DNA of 64,000 bases from Sporodiniella umbellata (Eukaryota > Mucoromycota > Mucoromycetes > Mucorales > Rhizopodaceae), in assembly GCA_025677835.1 (NCBI GenBank), contig JAIXMR010000014.1:186001-250000 (forward strand), read 5' to 3'. Each line of letters begins with the position of its first letter. Position 1 is the stretch's first letter. The notes beneath the pieces were generated by a model. The model saw nothing but the letters and a program-made list of their open reading frames with translations, was not told where the DNA came from and ran no database searches. This document shows positions 46,399-58,294 of this stretch, one piece after another. The translations under genes and the position numbers were made by a program.

Positions 46399-48324
46399 TT
46401 AAGAACGGCGACGTTTGTATCTTCTTCTTCTACTATCATCGCTGCTGCTGCTGCTATCACTACTACTGCTTTCACTGCCACTGTCGCTATCGCTGTCACT
46501 GCCGCTGCTACCGCTACTACTATCACTGTTGCTATCACTATCGCTACTATCGTCACGCATCATACTCTTGGGCGCGTTTCTTAACCATTCACGCAAATCT
46601 TCAGTTAATGAGCCAAGTCCAATACTCGTCCAATAGTTGATAGCAAAACGTGTATTTTTTGGGTTGTCTTTAGGAAACATTCCAGATAAACTCTCGAGCA
46701 TGAAGGGGTCCAACATACGCTCTTTGAGCATCTTGAGACCAAGGAATTCGCTGATGTCTTGGAACAAAATCTTTACAAAAATACGAGATGCGGAGGTAGT
46801 TTCTTCCTCTGTCAATCGTATCATCTGGAGTGAGGTCCATGGTAACGAATCGGTATTAAATAAGTGGCCGAAGAGTCTGGCTATATTTCGAAGTCTATTG
46901 GTTTCATAACGATGAATGGTATTATACACTTCCTCGAAGCAATTTACAAATTTTTCTACCCAAAGACGATTCAATTTACAGAAACGCTCAGCCATCAGAC
47001 CATAGTATTTAAGATAGGTGCGTTCTTGAGAACAACACTCAATTACCATGTTACAGAGCTCGATCTATAAAATACACGGTTAGTACATTTTCTTAAATAT
47101 ACCATTGTTTTTTTTTTTATTGCTTACCTCGTGTCCTTCAGGTACATGCAGTCTCATCAATTTGTGACATGCCTCTTCAAAGTTTACACTGGACATCACT
47201 GTCAAATAGATCTTTCTACGTAATTCGATAACATCGGTGTTTGTTTTGTCTATAATCTTCATCTCATCCTCATCTTCAGATTCTTCATCGCTATCGCTGT
47301 CGTCACTGCCGGACGAGCCGCTTTCGTCCTCAGATTCTTCATCTCCCAATACTTCGGCTTTAAAGGCGGTGTACTTTTCTTCGTTTTCAGTATATTCAGG
47401 ATCGTACTTGAATATGTTTAGTGTCTCTTCAGTCTCAAGATCGTCGTCATCCAAACTGATATTGTGTGTAATTTGGTCCTCCTCTTCCACCAAATCAAGT
47501 TCTTTTAACACAGCTGGGTTGTCCTTGTATTTATCTTTTCGCACTTGGAACAAAACTTCGATCATATATTGAATACGTTTGTCAATTTCGCCTTCATGCA
47601 GTACAGCTCTAAATCGTTCATAGATAGCGTTATTGGCTTTGGGTGATACATTGGCGAGATGAGCGCCGACTTCTTTCATAAAGCCAACGGCAATCTCAAC
47701 CGAATCATCTGTAGGCCGTTCAAGTAAAAGTGCTAATATTTGAAGTGAAAGAATTTCGTGGACAACAAGCTGATTGGTCAAATGTGCTATAAAAGTGGTG
47801 GTAGCCAAACATGAAGTCTATAACAAATAAGCATCATCGCGGTCACGATTTGTGGGCTTTTTTTTTTTTTGTATTCATACCTTGTCATTACGTCTAAAAG
47901 CTCTTCTGAATTGGACAACCAATCGGGTCAAAAGAAGAGCGCCAATTGCTGGTAATTTGGTGTTGAGTACTGCTGTCACACCAGCATAAACAGGTGTAAA
48001 AGGTAAACTAGCAGTTTGAGCCTTCATCATACTGCGGCAGTAAAGTCCTCTTCCTCGAATAAGATTTTCACCAAACAATTCGGGTATAAGCATTTTTACA
48101 TTGGAAGTATTCACTTTGTTGATGAGACCATTGATTGACTTTTTTAAAGCCTCCCATGTGATTCTTTGATAGGCTTCGCTACTATTGTCATTGATAGATT
48201 GCTGTAACTGACGCAAGCGATGGGGTGGAATGTAGGCCCCGCCAGCACGCGTTGTTATTACTTTGGCTGCATCAATCTCATTTGATCTTTCGCCGCGTGT
48301 AATTGTCTCTACTTCGCCACTCAT
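46399..48324 (-). CDS. CWC22: pre-mRNA-splicing factor CWC22
   Basis: Spliceosome component that recruits eIF4A3 in exon-junction-complex organisms and is required at the first catalytic step. Exons: 47881-48324, 47128-47817, 46399-47064, all phase 0; 599 residues. [17 protein letters not shown] opens the conserved part, followed by a MIF4G domain ([74 protein letters not shown]). An acidic Glu/Asp/Ser linker follows (about 47240-47345), then an MA3 domain ([58 protein letters not shown]). The tail is a long Asp/Ser repeat ending [12 protein letters not shown], an RS-like end seen in animal homologues. The gene lies tail-to-tail with RPL21, 139 bp between stops. Confidence 0.94.
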
Positions 48325-49113
48325 CAGTATACTAGGGATTCGAAAGAAAAAAGGACACCCAATTTTTTTTTTTTTTTTGGAAACACGTTGAACTAAAAAA
48401 AAAGTTTGCGTCACAGCTATACAAACGGGGCCAATCATATCACATAAGTCAAGATTATCGTATTACTAGAAAATAGCAAGCGACATACTAAGCATACTCT
48501 TTTCATTCTTTTTTAATGGAGGTAGCCAAATTACGGTTATCATTTTAACACTTTTATTTGTTTCTTAAAAAAAAAAGTGCCTGACAAACAGTTTAGGTTC
48601 ACAAATTTTACCACAACAAAAATCAAGTCAAGCTTATTATATTTAAAGCATATAAAGAATACGCTTTCTACTAGACATACTTTAAATGTGATCCCATTTC
48701 GTTTGCTTTATATTCCTTTTCAAGGAAGACCTTTATAACTTCTGAGTATTCTAGGTCTAAATGTTGCAATTTAAACATGTTAATGCACATTGTGCTCAAT
48801 CTTCTGTGTAAAAAAAAAAAGAATAAGCATAAGGACCAGTTGGTTTCAAGACAATTCAGTCCTACTTATCCAACGACTTATATATGTATATCATTAACAC
48901 GAATGTGTATTTAGACCTGAAAATCTATTCGAAACACAATATATACTTATCTCGATAACTTTTTTAAGTGATGTAAATCAAACCTAAAATGCATACACTA
49001 TGTATATATAGTAAAAACAAATACTTCGTAGTGAATACAAATAGCTTTATACAAATACAAGATATTATTAATATAATTGGTTAAGAATAGGTTATTATTA
49101 TTAGTTGTTGTTT
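48325..49113. other. intergenic region upstream of CWC22
   Basis: About 790 bp of AT-rich sequence without a gene. T-tract 48363-48378 near the CWC22 start suggests promoter or 5' UTR. Short (TA)n stretches near 48882 and 49000. Confidence 0.55.
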
Positions 49114-49875
49114 CTAGACTGGTGTGGGTGAAATTGTTACAGTGATTCCTGATTCTGTAACTAATTTGCTTAATATTGAAGCGTTGTTGACAATAATTAG
49201 CTTAGTAACTGTATCAGCCGTTGAAGTAGAAGCTGTATTTGTTACAAGTGTACTTGATGTCCAGGTATTAGCCACACTTGAGGACTTGGTGCCTGGTGGT
49301 AAGTTTCTCTCTTTAGATCTGCTTCTCCAGTAGCTCCCGTTTGTCTTTGCTGATTTACCTAATGCAATTAACACAAATACTATTGCTATCAAGGTACCAA
49401 AAGATATCATTAAAATAGCAATCATTCGACCTTGCGCTGAGATCTTGGGTTTTTCTTCGGGTGTAATTTGGAAATAGCCACTCTTTTCTTCGTCTTCTGA
49501 AGTCTTAGATATTATATTCGAATCACCCGATAAAGCCATTCGAGCATCTGTTTCGTTAGCGGAACGAGCTTTAGTAGTATTTGTATTCTCCGAGGTTGCT
49601 GTTTTTTTTTTAATTCTTTGGACAATAGAACACTGAAAGCGCTTTAAAGTACCCATAAAGGGGATACTATAAGAGTATTGACATTTTCGACATGTATTAG
49701 AGTTGTGAGAGTTCATGTTTTGCTGTATAAAACTGATACTACTATGCTCAGAGCAATCGTCATTTAGGTTTTGGTTATATGGCTTTGAGTGGTCTTTCTC
49801 TGTAGGACGCGCAACCAAAGTAGATGTCGTGGACGATTTTCTACGCTGCTCATTTATTTTTTGTTGATCTTCCAT
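49114..49875 (-). CDS. single-pass membrane protein with Ser/Thr-rich C-terminal ectodomain, unknown function
   Basis: One uninterrupted reading frame of 253 residues. No signal peptide. The N-terminal 150 residues are polar and rich in Ser, Asn and Gln, with a possible CRKC pair (TCRKCQYSYS). One membrane helix follows (MIAILMISFGTLIAIVFVLI), then about 80 residues rich in Ser, Thr and Val (NTASTSTADTVTK, TESGITVTISPTPV). With the N-terminus inside, it would be a type II protein with a likely O-mannosylated outer tail. Composition resembles fungal cell-surface sensors, but no domain is recognised. The ATG at 49875 is the first in frame and is followed by a charged stretch, MEDQQKINEQRRK. Real gene likely; function not assigned. 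Confidence 0.6.
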   Translation of the reverse strand: MEDQQKINEQRRKSSTTSTLVARPTEKDHSKPYNQNLNDDCSEHSSISFIQQNMNSHNSNTCRKCQYSYSIPFMGTLKRFQCSIVQRIKKKTATSENTNTTKARSANETDARMALSGDSNIISKTSEDEEKSGYFQITPEEKPKISAQGRMIAILMISFGTLIAIVFVLIALGKSAKTNGSYWRSRSKERNLPPGTKSSSVANTWTSSTLVTNTASTSTADTVTKLIIVNNASILSKLVTESGITVTISPTPV

Positions 49876-50440
49876 AGTATATTTCTGAAAAAGGAAAGAT
49901 GATTAGAGATAGAAGGAAAAAAAAAGAGATTGACATCAACATGTGAACATAAAAGCCTTTTTTAAGGTGCTGAATAGCAACGTCATGTATAAGCGTTTCG
50001 CCCATTGCAACCGAACTTATTGACCGGTATACTAACCGAAATTAAGTAAATTATAATTTAGCCCGCATAATTTTTACTTTGTAGAAAATAGGTTATTAAC
50101 AGAATCTGTCCTAGTACTCTTTATTTTTGACTAATTATAGAATATGATACGCGTAACAGGCCAACCCACCAACAGAATGGTAGATTTTATATATTCAAAG
50201 AAGAGTGCTCTATGTACTCGAAAAAAAAAAAAAAAACACAATATGTACCTTCGTTTAGTTTTTTATAAATGACTAGTAGATTTATAAATCGAAAGAAGTA
50301 GCCTGTAATTCAATCCCTATCTTAGAATCCTATCAACCATTGTTCGCATTGTGTGACAATGAATTCAAATGCAGCAGATAAAGCCTTTTTTTTTTTTTTT
50401 AGCCATTTTCGTGTTTTGCCGACATAATCTAAAATCAAAC
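49876..50440. other. intergenic region between divergent membrane-protein gene and CKS1
   Basis: No gene seen. An A-tract of about 16 lies near 50221-50236 and a T-tract of 14 at about 50387-50400, the latter followed by AG, so a 5' UTR intron before CKS1 is possible. Confidence 0.5.
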
Positions 50441-51308
50441 ATGCAAAGAGAAGGCACACTGCAAACCATCAAAGATCATGACAGCAAAATATTAAAAAAG
50501 AGGGAGATACAAAGTAGTGGCAGCCAGACAGCAGCCCGAATTCAAAACCAAGGGAACATCAACAGACATACGTCTGGGGCATTAATAAACCCTTCAGAAT
50601 TAGCAAATAAAACAAGAGAAGAACTAATAGCTATACGGGAGCGGGGCAAGGGGTTACTTACAAAAAAACGATCCTATAAAAAGCCACTAAGAAATGGTCA
50701 CTTGCCTTCACCTATACCCAACGATGAAAAAACGCCAGATCAGCTTAAAATGGAGAAAATGCAAAGATTAAAAGATATTGAAGATTACCAAAATTCTATA
50801 ACTTACTCAAGATATTATTATGGTAAGAAACAAACACTCAAAAAAAAGTTGAAAAAGAAAGCCCTCTTATTTTACAGTAACTCATTTTCTTCTTTTTTAT
50901 AGATTGCGAATTTGAATATAGGTTAGCGCAGTTTGTTTTACAATTCTTTATTAAGCACAATCTAAATTCTTTTTAGACATGTGATACTACCGAAAGAAAT
51001 TGCTCGATGGCTGCCACACCACGGACTTCTTAGCGATGAAGAGTGGAGAATGTTGGGAATTAGTCAGTCAATAGGCTGGATTCATTACATGGTTCACGGT
51101 AAATGAGACTAAGAACTTTAAAAGTTAAACTTACATAAAAAAAGCTCCTGAGCCACATATACTGCTATTTAAGAGAGAGAAACACTTTAAACAGAACCTA
51201 AAAATATCCCAAGCACTTCAAAATGAACAGGAAACACAGAAAACCTTAATAGAAAATCAAGATGGGTCTACAAATGCAATAATCCAAGATAACAAAGCGC
51301 AAAATTAA
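50441..51308 (+). CDS. CKS1: cyclin-dependent kinase regulatory subunit (Cks1/Suc1) with long extensions
   Basis: Small adaptor that binds Cdk1 and phosphorylated substrates to drive multisite phosphorylation. Exons 50441-50822, 50903-50921 (19 nt), 50977-51098 and 51145-51308 give 228 residues, against 80-150 for most Cks proteins. The Cks core is complete: YSRYYYDCEFEYRHVILPKE, LSDEEWRMLGISQSIGWIHY and HAPEPHILLFKRE, with the phosphate-binding Arg/Trp/Ser residues and the HxPEPHILLF hinge. It is preceded by about 120 polar residues (basic and Ser/Gln-rich, containing ELANKTREELIAIRERGKGL and EKTPDQLKMEKMQRLKDIED, probably a helix), and followed by about 45 Gln/Asn-rich residues. The extension is in one exon with the start of the core, so it is not a splice artefact, but a shorter product from an internal ATG (e.g. 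in KMEKMQ) cannot be ruled out. Confidence 0.88.
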
Positions 51309-51884
51309 TTGATAATAAAGCTCTCTGTAACTTTGAACGATTCCAGCAGAAAAAAAACCTTCCAGAGTGTAAGTCAAGAAAGATAATCGGTTGGGTTCAA
51401 ACAGGGAAAACGTAGCTAATGAATTTTATACTTACTAGTACAAACTCACTGTACCTTACTCATACATGACTTTTTTGAAAATTGAAAAGTTTCCATATCA
51501 GCAATAGACATCTTCCTATGTGTTAATCCAAGTAACTCACTACTTTACAGCTCAACGATAAATAAAGACATACTTTGAAAGATGAAACTTAAAATTTAAA
51601 TAATATATACAGAAGTTCAAAGCCTAAAGTTTGGGTCAAGTCTGTTTCGATCGAGTTAAATATATATTTATGTATATATATATATATACTACCTTTATAG
51701 CTTAATGATTTGGGCTTTCATAAATCTATTGCTCACCTTTTTCTCCAGTGTAATACATACTCTATTAAAACAGTGAAGTTTTGAATTGGTTCTTTTATTT
51801 ATCAAATGCTTCGGGGCCTCATTTGCCTATTTTTTCTTCGCTTTTATATATATATATATATATAAAACTACTAGGACAGGAAGT
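51309..51884. other. intergenic region before the RCC1-repeat gene
   Basis: No gene recognised. AT-rich, with (TA)n runs at about 51657-51687 and 51846-51864, the second lying 20 bp before the next ATG. Confidence 0.55.
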
Positions 51885-52993
51885 ATGACCTTTCTCTCCT
51901 TTGGTTTTGACTCTTTTGGACAAACTCTTTTTACAGAAACAGTCAAAAAAGTTCTTTTCACGTCTTGGGAAACCACCATTACGCTAAATGGTATTTTGAC
52001 AAGAGAGTATATATTTGAATCTGATCTATTCTTCCTTGAAAAGACTTGAACGAAATAAAAGTGTGGGGCTATAGACCCAAATACCTTTTACATCTCATTC
52101 AAGAAAATCCAGCTATTCAGCATGTATTTGGCGATCCCAATTATGGAATGGGTGTAGTGACAGATGCTCATGAAGCAGTGATTGTTTTAGCTTCCGGCAA
52201 ATGTACAAAATACGAAAACATCAAAGACGCTTGCTTTTTTCAGGAAAAGACTATTTTACTTACTTTAAATGGAATACTTTATGAGCCTCCTTCTTCTAGG
52301 TTGCTCGACTGTGTAGCTTCGATACATACATCGGGTGACCATGTATTATGTATGACAGATACTGGCATTTTTGGTATTGGATCCAACCGATTCTCTCAGT
52401 TGGCTGATATAGAACCCTGTCAAACGCCTGTATTGATAGAGCATTTTTCTGGGCTACCTCTAAATAAAGTTTCAATTGCATGTGGTCCGTTTCACTCAGC
52501 CGTGGCATTAGAAGGGGACCTTTATACTTTTGGACTATTTAAGGAAGGAAGGTTAGGATGGGGAGAAAAAAACGAGGACAAAGTAGATTTGGCTGTTTTC
52601 TTGAATAGAGATGGGGAGGAAGTGGAAGTTGATGCTGTAAAAGTAGTATGTGGATCCTGCCATACACTTGTTTTGGACAGTAAGTTTGCTTTTTTTTTAG
52701 AAAAAAAAAAAGTTGATAAACCCTCTCTTGACTAAAGGGAGATGCAAACTCATTCCTTTAAAATAAATAGATGAAGGAAGAATTTGGTCATGCGGAAGCA
52801 GTATGAAATATAAGAATGCTATTTATTTTTCTTATCGTTTACTATTTATATAGATAAATATGGACAGCTCGGGCGCGTATTAAAAGACAAGGACTATGAT
52901 TTGTATTTTCGACAATGTACCAACATAAAAGAAAAAGCTATAGATTGCTTTGCAGGGCAATGGAACTCTTTTGTCCTGACCCAAACAAATTAA
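51885..52993 (+). CDS. RCC1-repeat protein (RCCD1/Ats1-like)
   Basis: Exons 51885-51990, 52044-52679, 52771-52800 (30 nt) and 52854-52993; 303 residues, all phases fit. The repeats of a beta-propeller are recognisable: LSFGFDSFGQTLF at the start, TDTGIFGIGSNRFSQLAD, CGPFHSAVALEGDLYTFGLF with KEGRLGWGE, VVCGSCHTLVLDNEGRIWSC, GSNKYGQLGRVLKD, and CFAGQWNSFVLTQ at the end. With about five clear blades and a divergent middle it resembles the short RCC1-domain proteins (human RCCD1, yeast Ats1) rather than the Ran exchange factor RCC1 itself. Partners and process are unknown; the human relative acts in chromatin modification at centromeres. The 30-nt third exon codes for a single repeat strand and is flanked by clear splice sites. 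Confidence 0.8.
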
Positions 52994-53528
52994 AGTCTCT
53001 GTATTAATGAACTGAAAGTCTGAAGGTAACGCTTTTTTTTTTGGTATTACTGTTTAAGAAAAAAAGGGTTAAGGAGTAGCTTTGGCCTCAGAATCAAGCA
53101 TCTATATATACATACATAGAAACTGTTTTATAAAAAGCAGGCTTGTCAAATAACTCGCAGATTTGCTTGGCTCCCTTAAAAGATGTATAAAACTATATAC
53201 TGTATACGCAATAAACCCACCTTCTTGTTATGTAACAATGTTTAAATACAGAGGCTGTGACCGATGTTTGAGAGACCAAAGACAGCAAAAAGCACATATA
53301 TGTATAAACAATAGTTGATTTTGACTGTTTCCCGGTCGTGTATGTGCACAAAAAATAAAACTGCGGGGCAAAAACAGACGAATGTCAAGAATATTTTGAT
53401 TTATTATTATTTTCTCCTTTTTTTGCACTTATAAACTTTTTTCTTTTCCCCTTTACGCCTTCTTTTTTTTTTTTTTGTCATTGCTATTTGGCCTCTTCTC
53501 TTTTTTCAGCTCATTTCTCCCTTTACAA
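52994..53528. other. intergenic region before the FHA-RING gene
   Basis: No gene seen. It holds a T-tract (about 53464-53476) and a T/C-rich stretch just before the ATG at 53529. Confidence 0.55.
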
Positions 53529-53985
53529 ATGACAGTAGAAACACGAACATTGAGAGTCGTTCCGCATCTTGACTCCAGTCAGGCGCTCATTTTCCCAGTA
53601 GTAGAGTACTCATTAAGTGAAGATCAAATCTTGAAGATAGGAAGATCTACTTTGGACAAGAGAAACTCTCCTACCTTAATGTCGTTTAGGAGTAAAGTAG
53701 TGAGCAGAAAGCATGCCGAAATATTCATGGAGAATGAGCATGTAAATAGCTAACAGAGAGTTTTTTTTATTGTTCTGCTTGTTTTGTTCCAACGCTATTT
53801 AGGTTTATATTAAAGATACAGGATCCTCTTCGGGAACATTTTTAAATAGCCGGCGTCTAAGCCCACCGAATGAAACATCCTCACCTCATATTTTAAGGAA
53901 TAACGACACAGTTCAACTAGGTGTTGATTATCAAGGCGGGACAGAAGGTATAAAAAAAAAAGATTATACAGACACACACACACAC

Positions 53986-54020
<35 letters not shown>

Positions 54021-54521
54021 TTCAAGCTTTTAATGTTAGAAATGTAATTAACGAAAAATTCTTTTCTTTATAAGAATATTACAGATGTGTTAGAATGCGT
54101 ATCGAGATAAACAAACCGAATCAAGAAACAAGTAATCAAGAATACAAGTAAATACAAAAAGTACAATGAATATGGGTGTTTATTGTGACAACAATAAAGC
54201 CTATTAAAAAAAAAACAAGTCAGGTACTAACAGTATATATCTCCTTTTGAATATAGCATAAAAACATACAACACCCTTCAAAATATGATAAAACCGAGAG
54301 AAGACAATCAAGATAACAGTATTCATGTCGACGAGTGCTGTATCTGCTTATTTGCGATTGCACCGTTTCAGGCACTGTTTGTTGCACCATGCTCCCATAC
54401 TTTTCATTACAAATGTCTGCGCCCTTTATTAGCTAATCATCCTGGATTTGTGTGTCCGCTTTGTCGTCATTATTCTGATTTGGAAGAGAATGTGTCGATG
54501 GAGGTTGACGAAGTAGGTTAA
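53529..54521 (+). CDS. DMA1: FHA-RING E3 ubiquitin ligase (Dma1/Chfr-like)
   Basis: Mitotic checkpoint ligase: the FHA domain binds phosphothreonine and the RING recruits E2. Exons 53529-53741, 53803-53947, 54075-54147 and 54257-54521 give 231 residues. FHA landmarks run in order: LKIGRSTLDKR, RSKVVSRKHAEIFMEN, VYIKDTGSSSGTFLNSRRLS and NDTVQLGVDYQGG. The conserved FEYYRCVRMRIE-like strand follows (EYYRCVRMRIEINK). The RING is complete C3H2C3: CCICLFAIAP, APCSHTFHYKCLRPLL, FVCPLCRHYSDLEE. Only about 20 residues follow it. It is shorter than yeast Dma1/2 because the disordered N-terminus is missing; S. pombe Dma1 (267 residues) is the closer match in size. Intron 2 has a (CA)n(TA)n microsatellite around 53971-54020. 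Confidence 0.9.
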
Positions 54522-55565
54522 AATAACTGAAGAAAAAGTAGACCCAATTCACTAATAAAAGGCATAGGTTAAAACCATGCTAAAATCTTTAAAAGAATCC
54601 TAATAAACAAACACATATATATCATTTGCATACACATATTTATGTTACACACACTTATTGCCTTTGCGATTTTTCTCATTTAGAGTCTTATATTCTTAGA
54701 TCAATTCAATTATTCTTTACTAGTTTTTATGATATGGTTTGAATACAGACACTTGCATTTGAAGTTCTAGTTTTTTAGTATAGACCACAAAGCCTTTGCT
54801 TCTAGTCAATCAAAGCTTACATAATTTACCCTGACCTCTGCCCTACCAATCAAAGTCTTCGATTAATATCGAGTTGTTGTGGAAAACGGAAGCACACTAC
54901 ATCAGTTGTACAAGCGCTTTGCGTTTCAAGTGTAAACACGGTTGAAAAAGACTATGTGATGACTAAGCTTGAGTTGGAGCCAATGGCCTTATTAAATAAT
55001 TATAGCCCATGCAGCTGGTCATTATGCATTTTATAAGTATTTTATAGTGATTGTAACAACGCTAAAGCTAATAAAGACATTTGTTCAAAGTTGTCTAATT
55101 CTATGATAGGCCACTCTTTCTGTTTGGGATCCACCTTCGTAGTACAAGCTTACGGCTAAAGTTCTTTTCGGCTGTCAAAAGTTAGCTTACAAATGAGCTT
55201 CTGATGACAGTGTATCTGACAGAAGCTCTTTAACAGACCCGTTAAATTTACCGGGTGTGTAGCAATTTTTTGTAGGGTTTGTATATCCAAAAATGTCTTT
55301 CTTTTTTTTTTTTTTTAAAAAAAAAAAAAGCATTATTATATCTGCTACTTTTGATGCTGTTATTTTTAGTTAGAGCCATCAGTTTTCATACAACCTTTAC
55401 TTGAATCACATCCCAAAAAATTCCCTGCGGTTTGACCGATATTAGCATGAATTTTGGTTATACATTATGTATCATATTTACACAGAATATACTTGCGCTT
55501 TTAAAGCCGCCTGCTGAATAGTTAATCGTAAAACAGTATTTTGTAAACTCATTTGACGTTTCATT

Positions 55566-55612
<47 letters not shown>

Positions 55613-57013
55613 AATTTTTTTATACAACTTTTTCTTGTGTCTTACTGCTTCCATCACATATTTTTTTGTAATTCAAAGTACCGGTTATAATAGCAATTAA
55701 TCTTTATAAGGTTATTGTAAACGAACTGATCTCTTTTCTATTAATCAAGCTCTATAATACGACTTTTTGGGCAGCCAAAATTTATTTCTAAATGAAATAG
55801 TATTTTCTGGAAATATTGTCTCGACTGCTTTATTACCTATAAAGAACAATAACAATAGGTAATATAATTCTTAAACTACTGAAATCCCTCAAAGTTGCAT
55901 TCTTGCTGTTTGAAAATGTAAATAGATAAGCGGAGAAGATTTGTAACATCTCTTCAACTAGAAGCTTTGAATTCTAGAGTAGTGTCTCGAAAAGAAAAAA
56001 AAAAAAAAAAAAGCATGTAATGTATTCCTAACGACAATTTTTTTTTTTTTTTTTTGTTGTGCCTTACAAAGTATTAAGATACTGGAGAGTCATAACAAAC
56101 TAAAGAGGAGACCAAATCAAGAAAAGAAAAAGACAGCATATGTTTGCAAACCATAGCTTGAGATTTTCCAAGAAAACCCTAGATACTATCATCACGAGCT
56201 AGTAATGAATCATCTTATCATAATTGGTGCGCCCACTCTCGCAGCAAATTAAATCATTAGCGAGTAATGTTTTTAAGGGAAAAGAATAAAGATTGTAGAT
56301 CTGTTTTATCTTCTTCTATGTTTATCCTAACATATATACACGCACACATACTTTTCCTCCCCTTAGTTAATGATAGCCTGTACTTATTGAGGTACTTTTT
56401 GTTTTAGAGCACAGATAAAGGTATATATTATCTTTAGTGCAGAAAGCCTTATGCTCCTGAAGCCAGCAATATGTCAATTTCCTAAATTGTTTACCAAGGT
56501 TTACTTAATATATACATATAGGTATATAGATGTATATTGTTCAAATAAAAGAAAGGTCTGTATTGATACCTATTGGGTTGTGATTCAGGTAACCGTGGCT
56601 CATTCTAAGAGAGTATTATTACGGTATTAATAATTTGCAAAATGATATTTCACATTAAAAAATTAATCTCTGATACAATATAGAACAATATAGATAAATA
56701 GCGCGCCAAAAAAGAAGAAAACACGTTTGCCTAGATTTTTTTTTTTTTTTTTTTTTTTTGATTTGCTTATTTACAGCTATTTTGTTTGTAAATGTATCTT
56801 GATCTCCTTGATTTTTTTTTTTTTTAGTGCCACGAAAGAACATCTGTTGTTTCTTTCCCCCCCCCCTCTCGCCCTTGTGGCTTAAGGGATGAACTAAAAA
56901 GAAGTTGGGTAGAATCCCTAAACTCTAGGAGTTGGTAAAAATTTGTATATAATGGACACATTGTTTTGAACTCTTATTCTACCCGAATTTTTTTCTATAA
57001 ACCAATAAAGTGT
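54522..57013. other. large intergenic region
   Basis: About 2.5 kb with no supported gene. It includes a pure 43-nt T-tract (55568-55610), further T/A tracts near 55300-55328, 55994-56012, 56039-56055 and 56736-56759, and a C-run near 56858. No RNA gene was recognised. Confidence 0.5.
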
Positions 57014-57461
57014 ATGCCTTCTCTTTTTTCGTATATAATGTTCATCAATAAGCATCATTCCCCTCAAACCAAAGGAACAAAGGCTCAATCGTCATGTTGG
57101 ATCTCTCAACTACGAAAAAGAGTGCGCAAATCATGTACATCTGAAATACAGGAAAATTCAAACTCATTTGAAGAGTTGATTAAAAAAGCTAAAGAAGAGG
57201 TAAAGTGGATCTTTCATTCTTATTGAAAGCTAACTTCAGGAGCAGTTAGTCTATGCAGTAGCGTCACAAGACTCAAGGTACTACGAGGGTGACTATCTAG
57301 CAGCCTATGAAGCAGTCCATCTTTGCATTGATCAATTCCATTATCTTTTACACATGCTTCAGCCTGAAAGCTCACAGTCATTCCAGCATATATGGTCAGA
57401 GCCTGTGTTTCATATAAGATCCGTTTTAGATACACTAGCTCCACCAAGCAAACGCTTTTGA
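57014..57461 (+). CDS. small conserved-looking protein of unknown function
   Basis: Two exons, 57014-57199 and 57246-57461, joined by a 46-nt phase-0 intron; 133 residues. The N-terminal part is basic (QLRKRVRKSC) and the C-terminal exon is helical and acidic-aromatic, with YYEGDYLAAYEAVHLCIDQF and HYLLHMLQPESSQSFQHIW. The way the second exon opens exactly at an AGCAG acceptor and remains open for 72 codons argues for a real gene. No domain or family is recognised. The 3' end lies 133 bp from the UXS1 stop, convergent. Confidence 0.5.
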
Positions 57462-57593
57462 TTTTTACAAGATCTAAAGCGAATGCCAACTTGAAAATGT
57501 TTATATATAGCCCTGTGATATTCTTGATTTATATCTGTATTTTTATTTTTATTAAAAAAAAGAAAAGATATACCAATAAAAAAAAAAAAAAGA

Positions 57594-58255
57594 TTAAATA
57601 GCGCCTTCTTTCAATTGTACTTTAAACCAGTCTACTGTTTCCTGTAACCCTTGTTTGACCTGAAACCTGGGCTCCCAGCCTAGCTCTACTTTTGCTCTAC
57701 TAATATCAGGTTTCCGTTTCTTGGGATCGTCTTCAGGTGCAGGTTGAGTTTTTAGTTCGACGGGTTTGGAAGAAAAGGGGGGAGTGGAAACCATGTCACG
57801 GATTGTGCAGGCGAACTCTTTGATGGTGTACTCATCGGGGTTTCCTAGATTTACAGGCTCCTCATAGTTGCCATTCATTAACAAAATAAGACCATCGACC
57901 AAGTCATGAACATATTGAAACGATCGTGTTTGATCGCCATTTCCATAGATTGTCAAAGGCTCACCTTTGATTGCTTGCATTATAAAATTACTTACTACAC
58001 GGCCATCGACAGGGGACATACGAGGTCCAAAAGTACTATAGAGAGCCAGGTGAGTTTGTGGTTGTGATGTTAGTATGTGTGTATCTACTTGAAAATACGT
58101 GCTACGCGTACATCGACGCCCTCTTGTCTTTTGTATGAATAAGTAAGCGTTTCAGCAATCCTCTTTCCTTCGTCATAACAAGCTCTAGGTCCTATCGGGT
58201 TGACATGACCCCAATAAGTCTCTTTCTGAGGATGTTCTTCAGGATCGCCATAAAC

Positions 58256-58294
<39 letters not shown>

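Noticed and set aside
46415..46640. Leu-rich plus-strand ORFs opposite the CWC22 C-terminus
   Set aside because: Antisense reading of the Asp/Ser repeat of CWC22.
53971..54020. (CA)n(TA)n tract in the FHA-RING intron
   Set aside because: Ordinary microsatellite; noted in the gene entry, not a finding.
56858..56960. Possible tRNA-like segment after a C-run
   Set aside because: No cloverleaf with A and B boxes could be drawn; no tRNA gene was found anywhere in the window.
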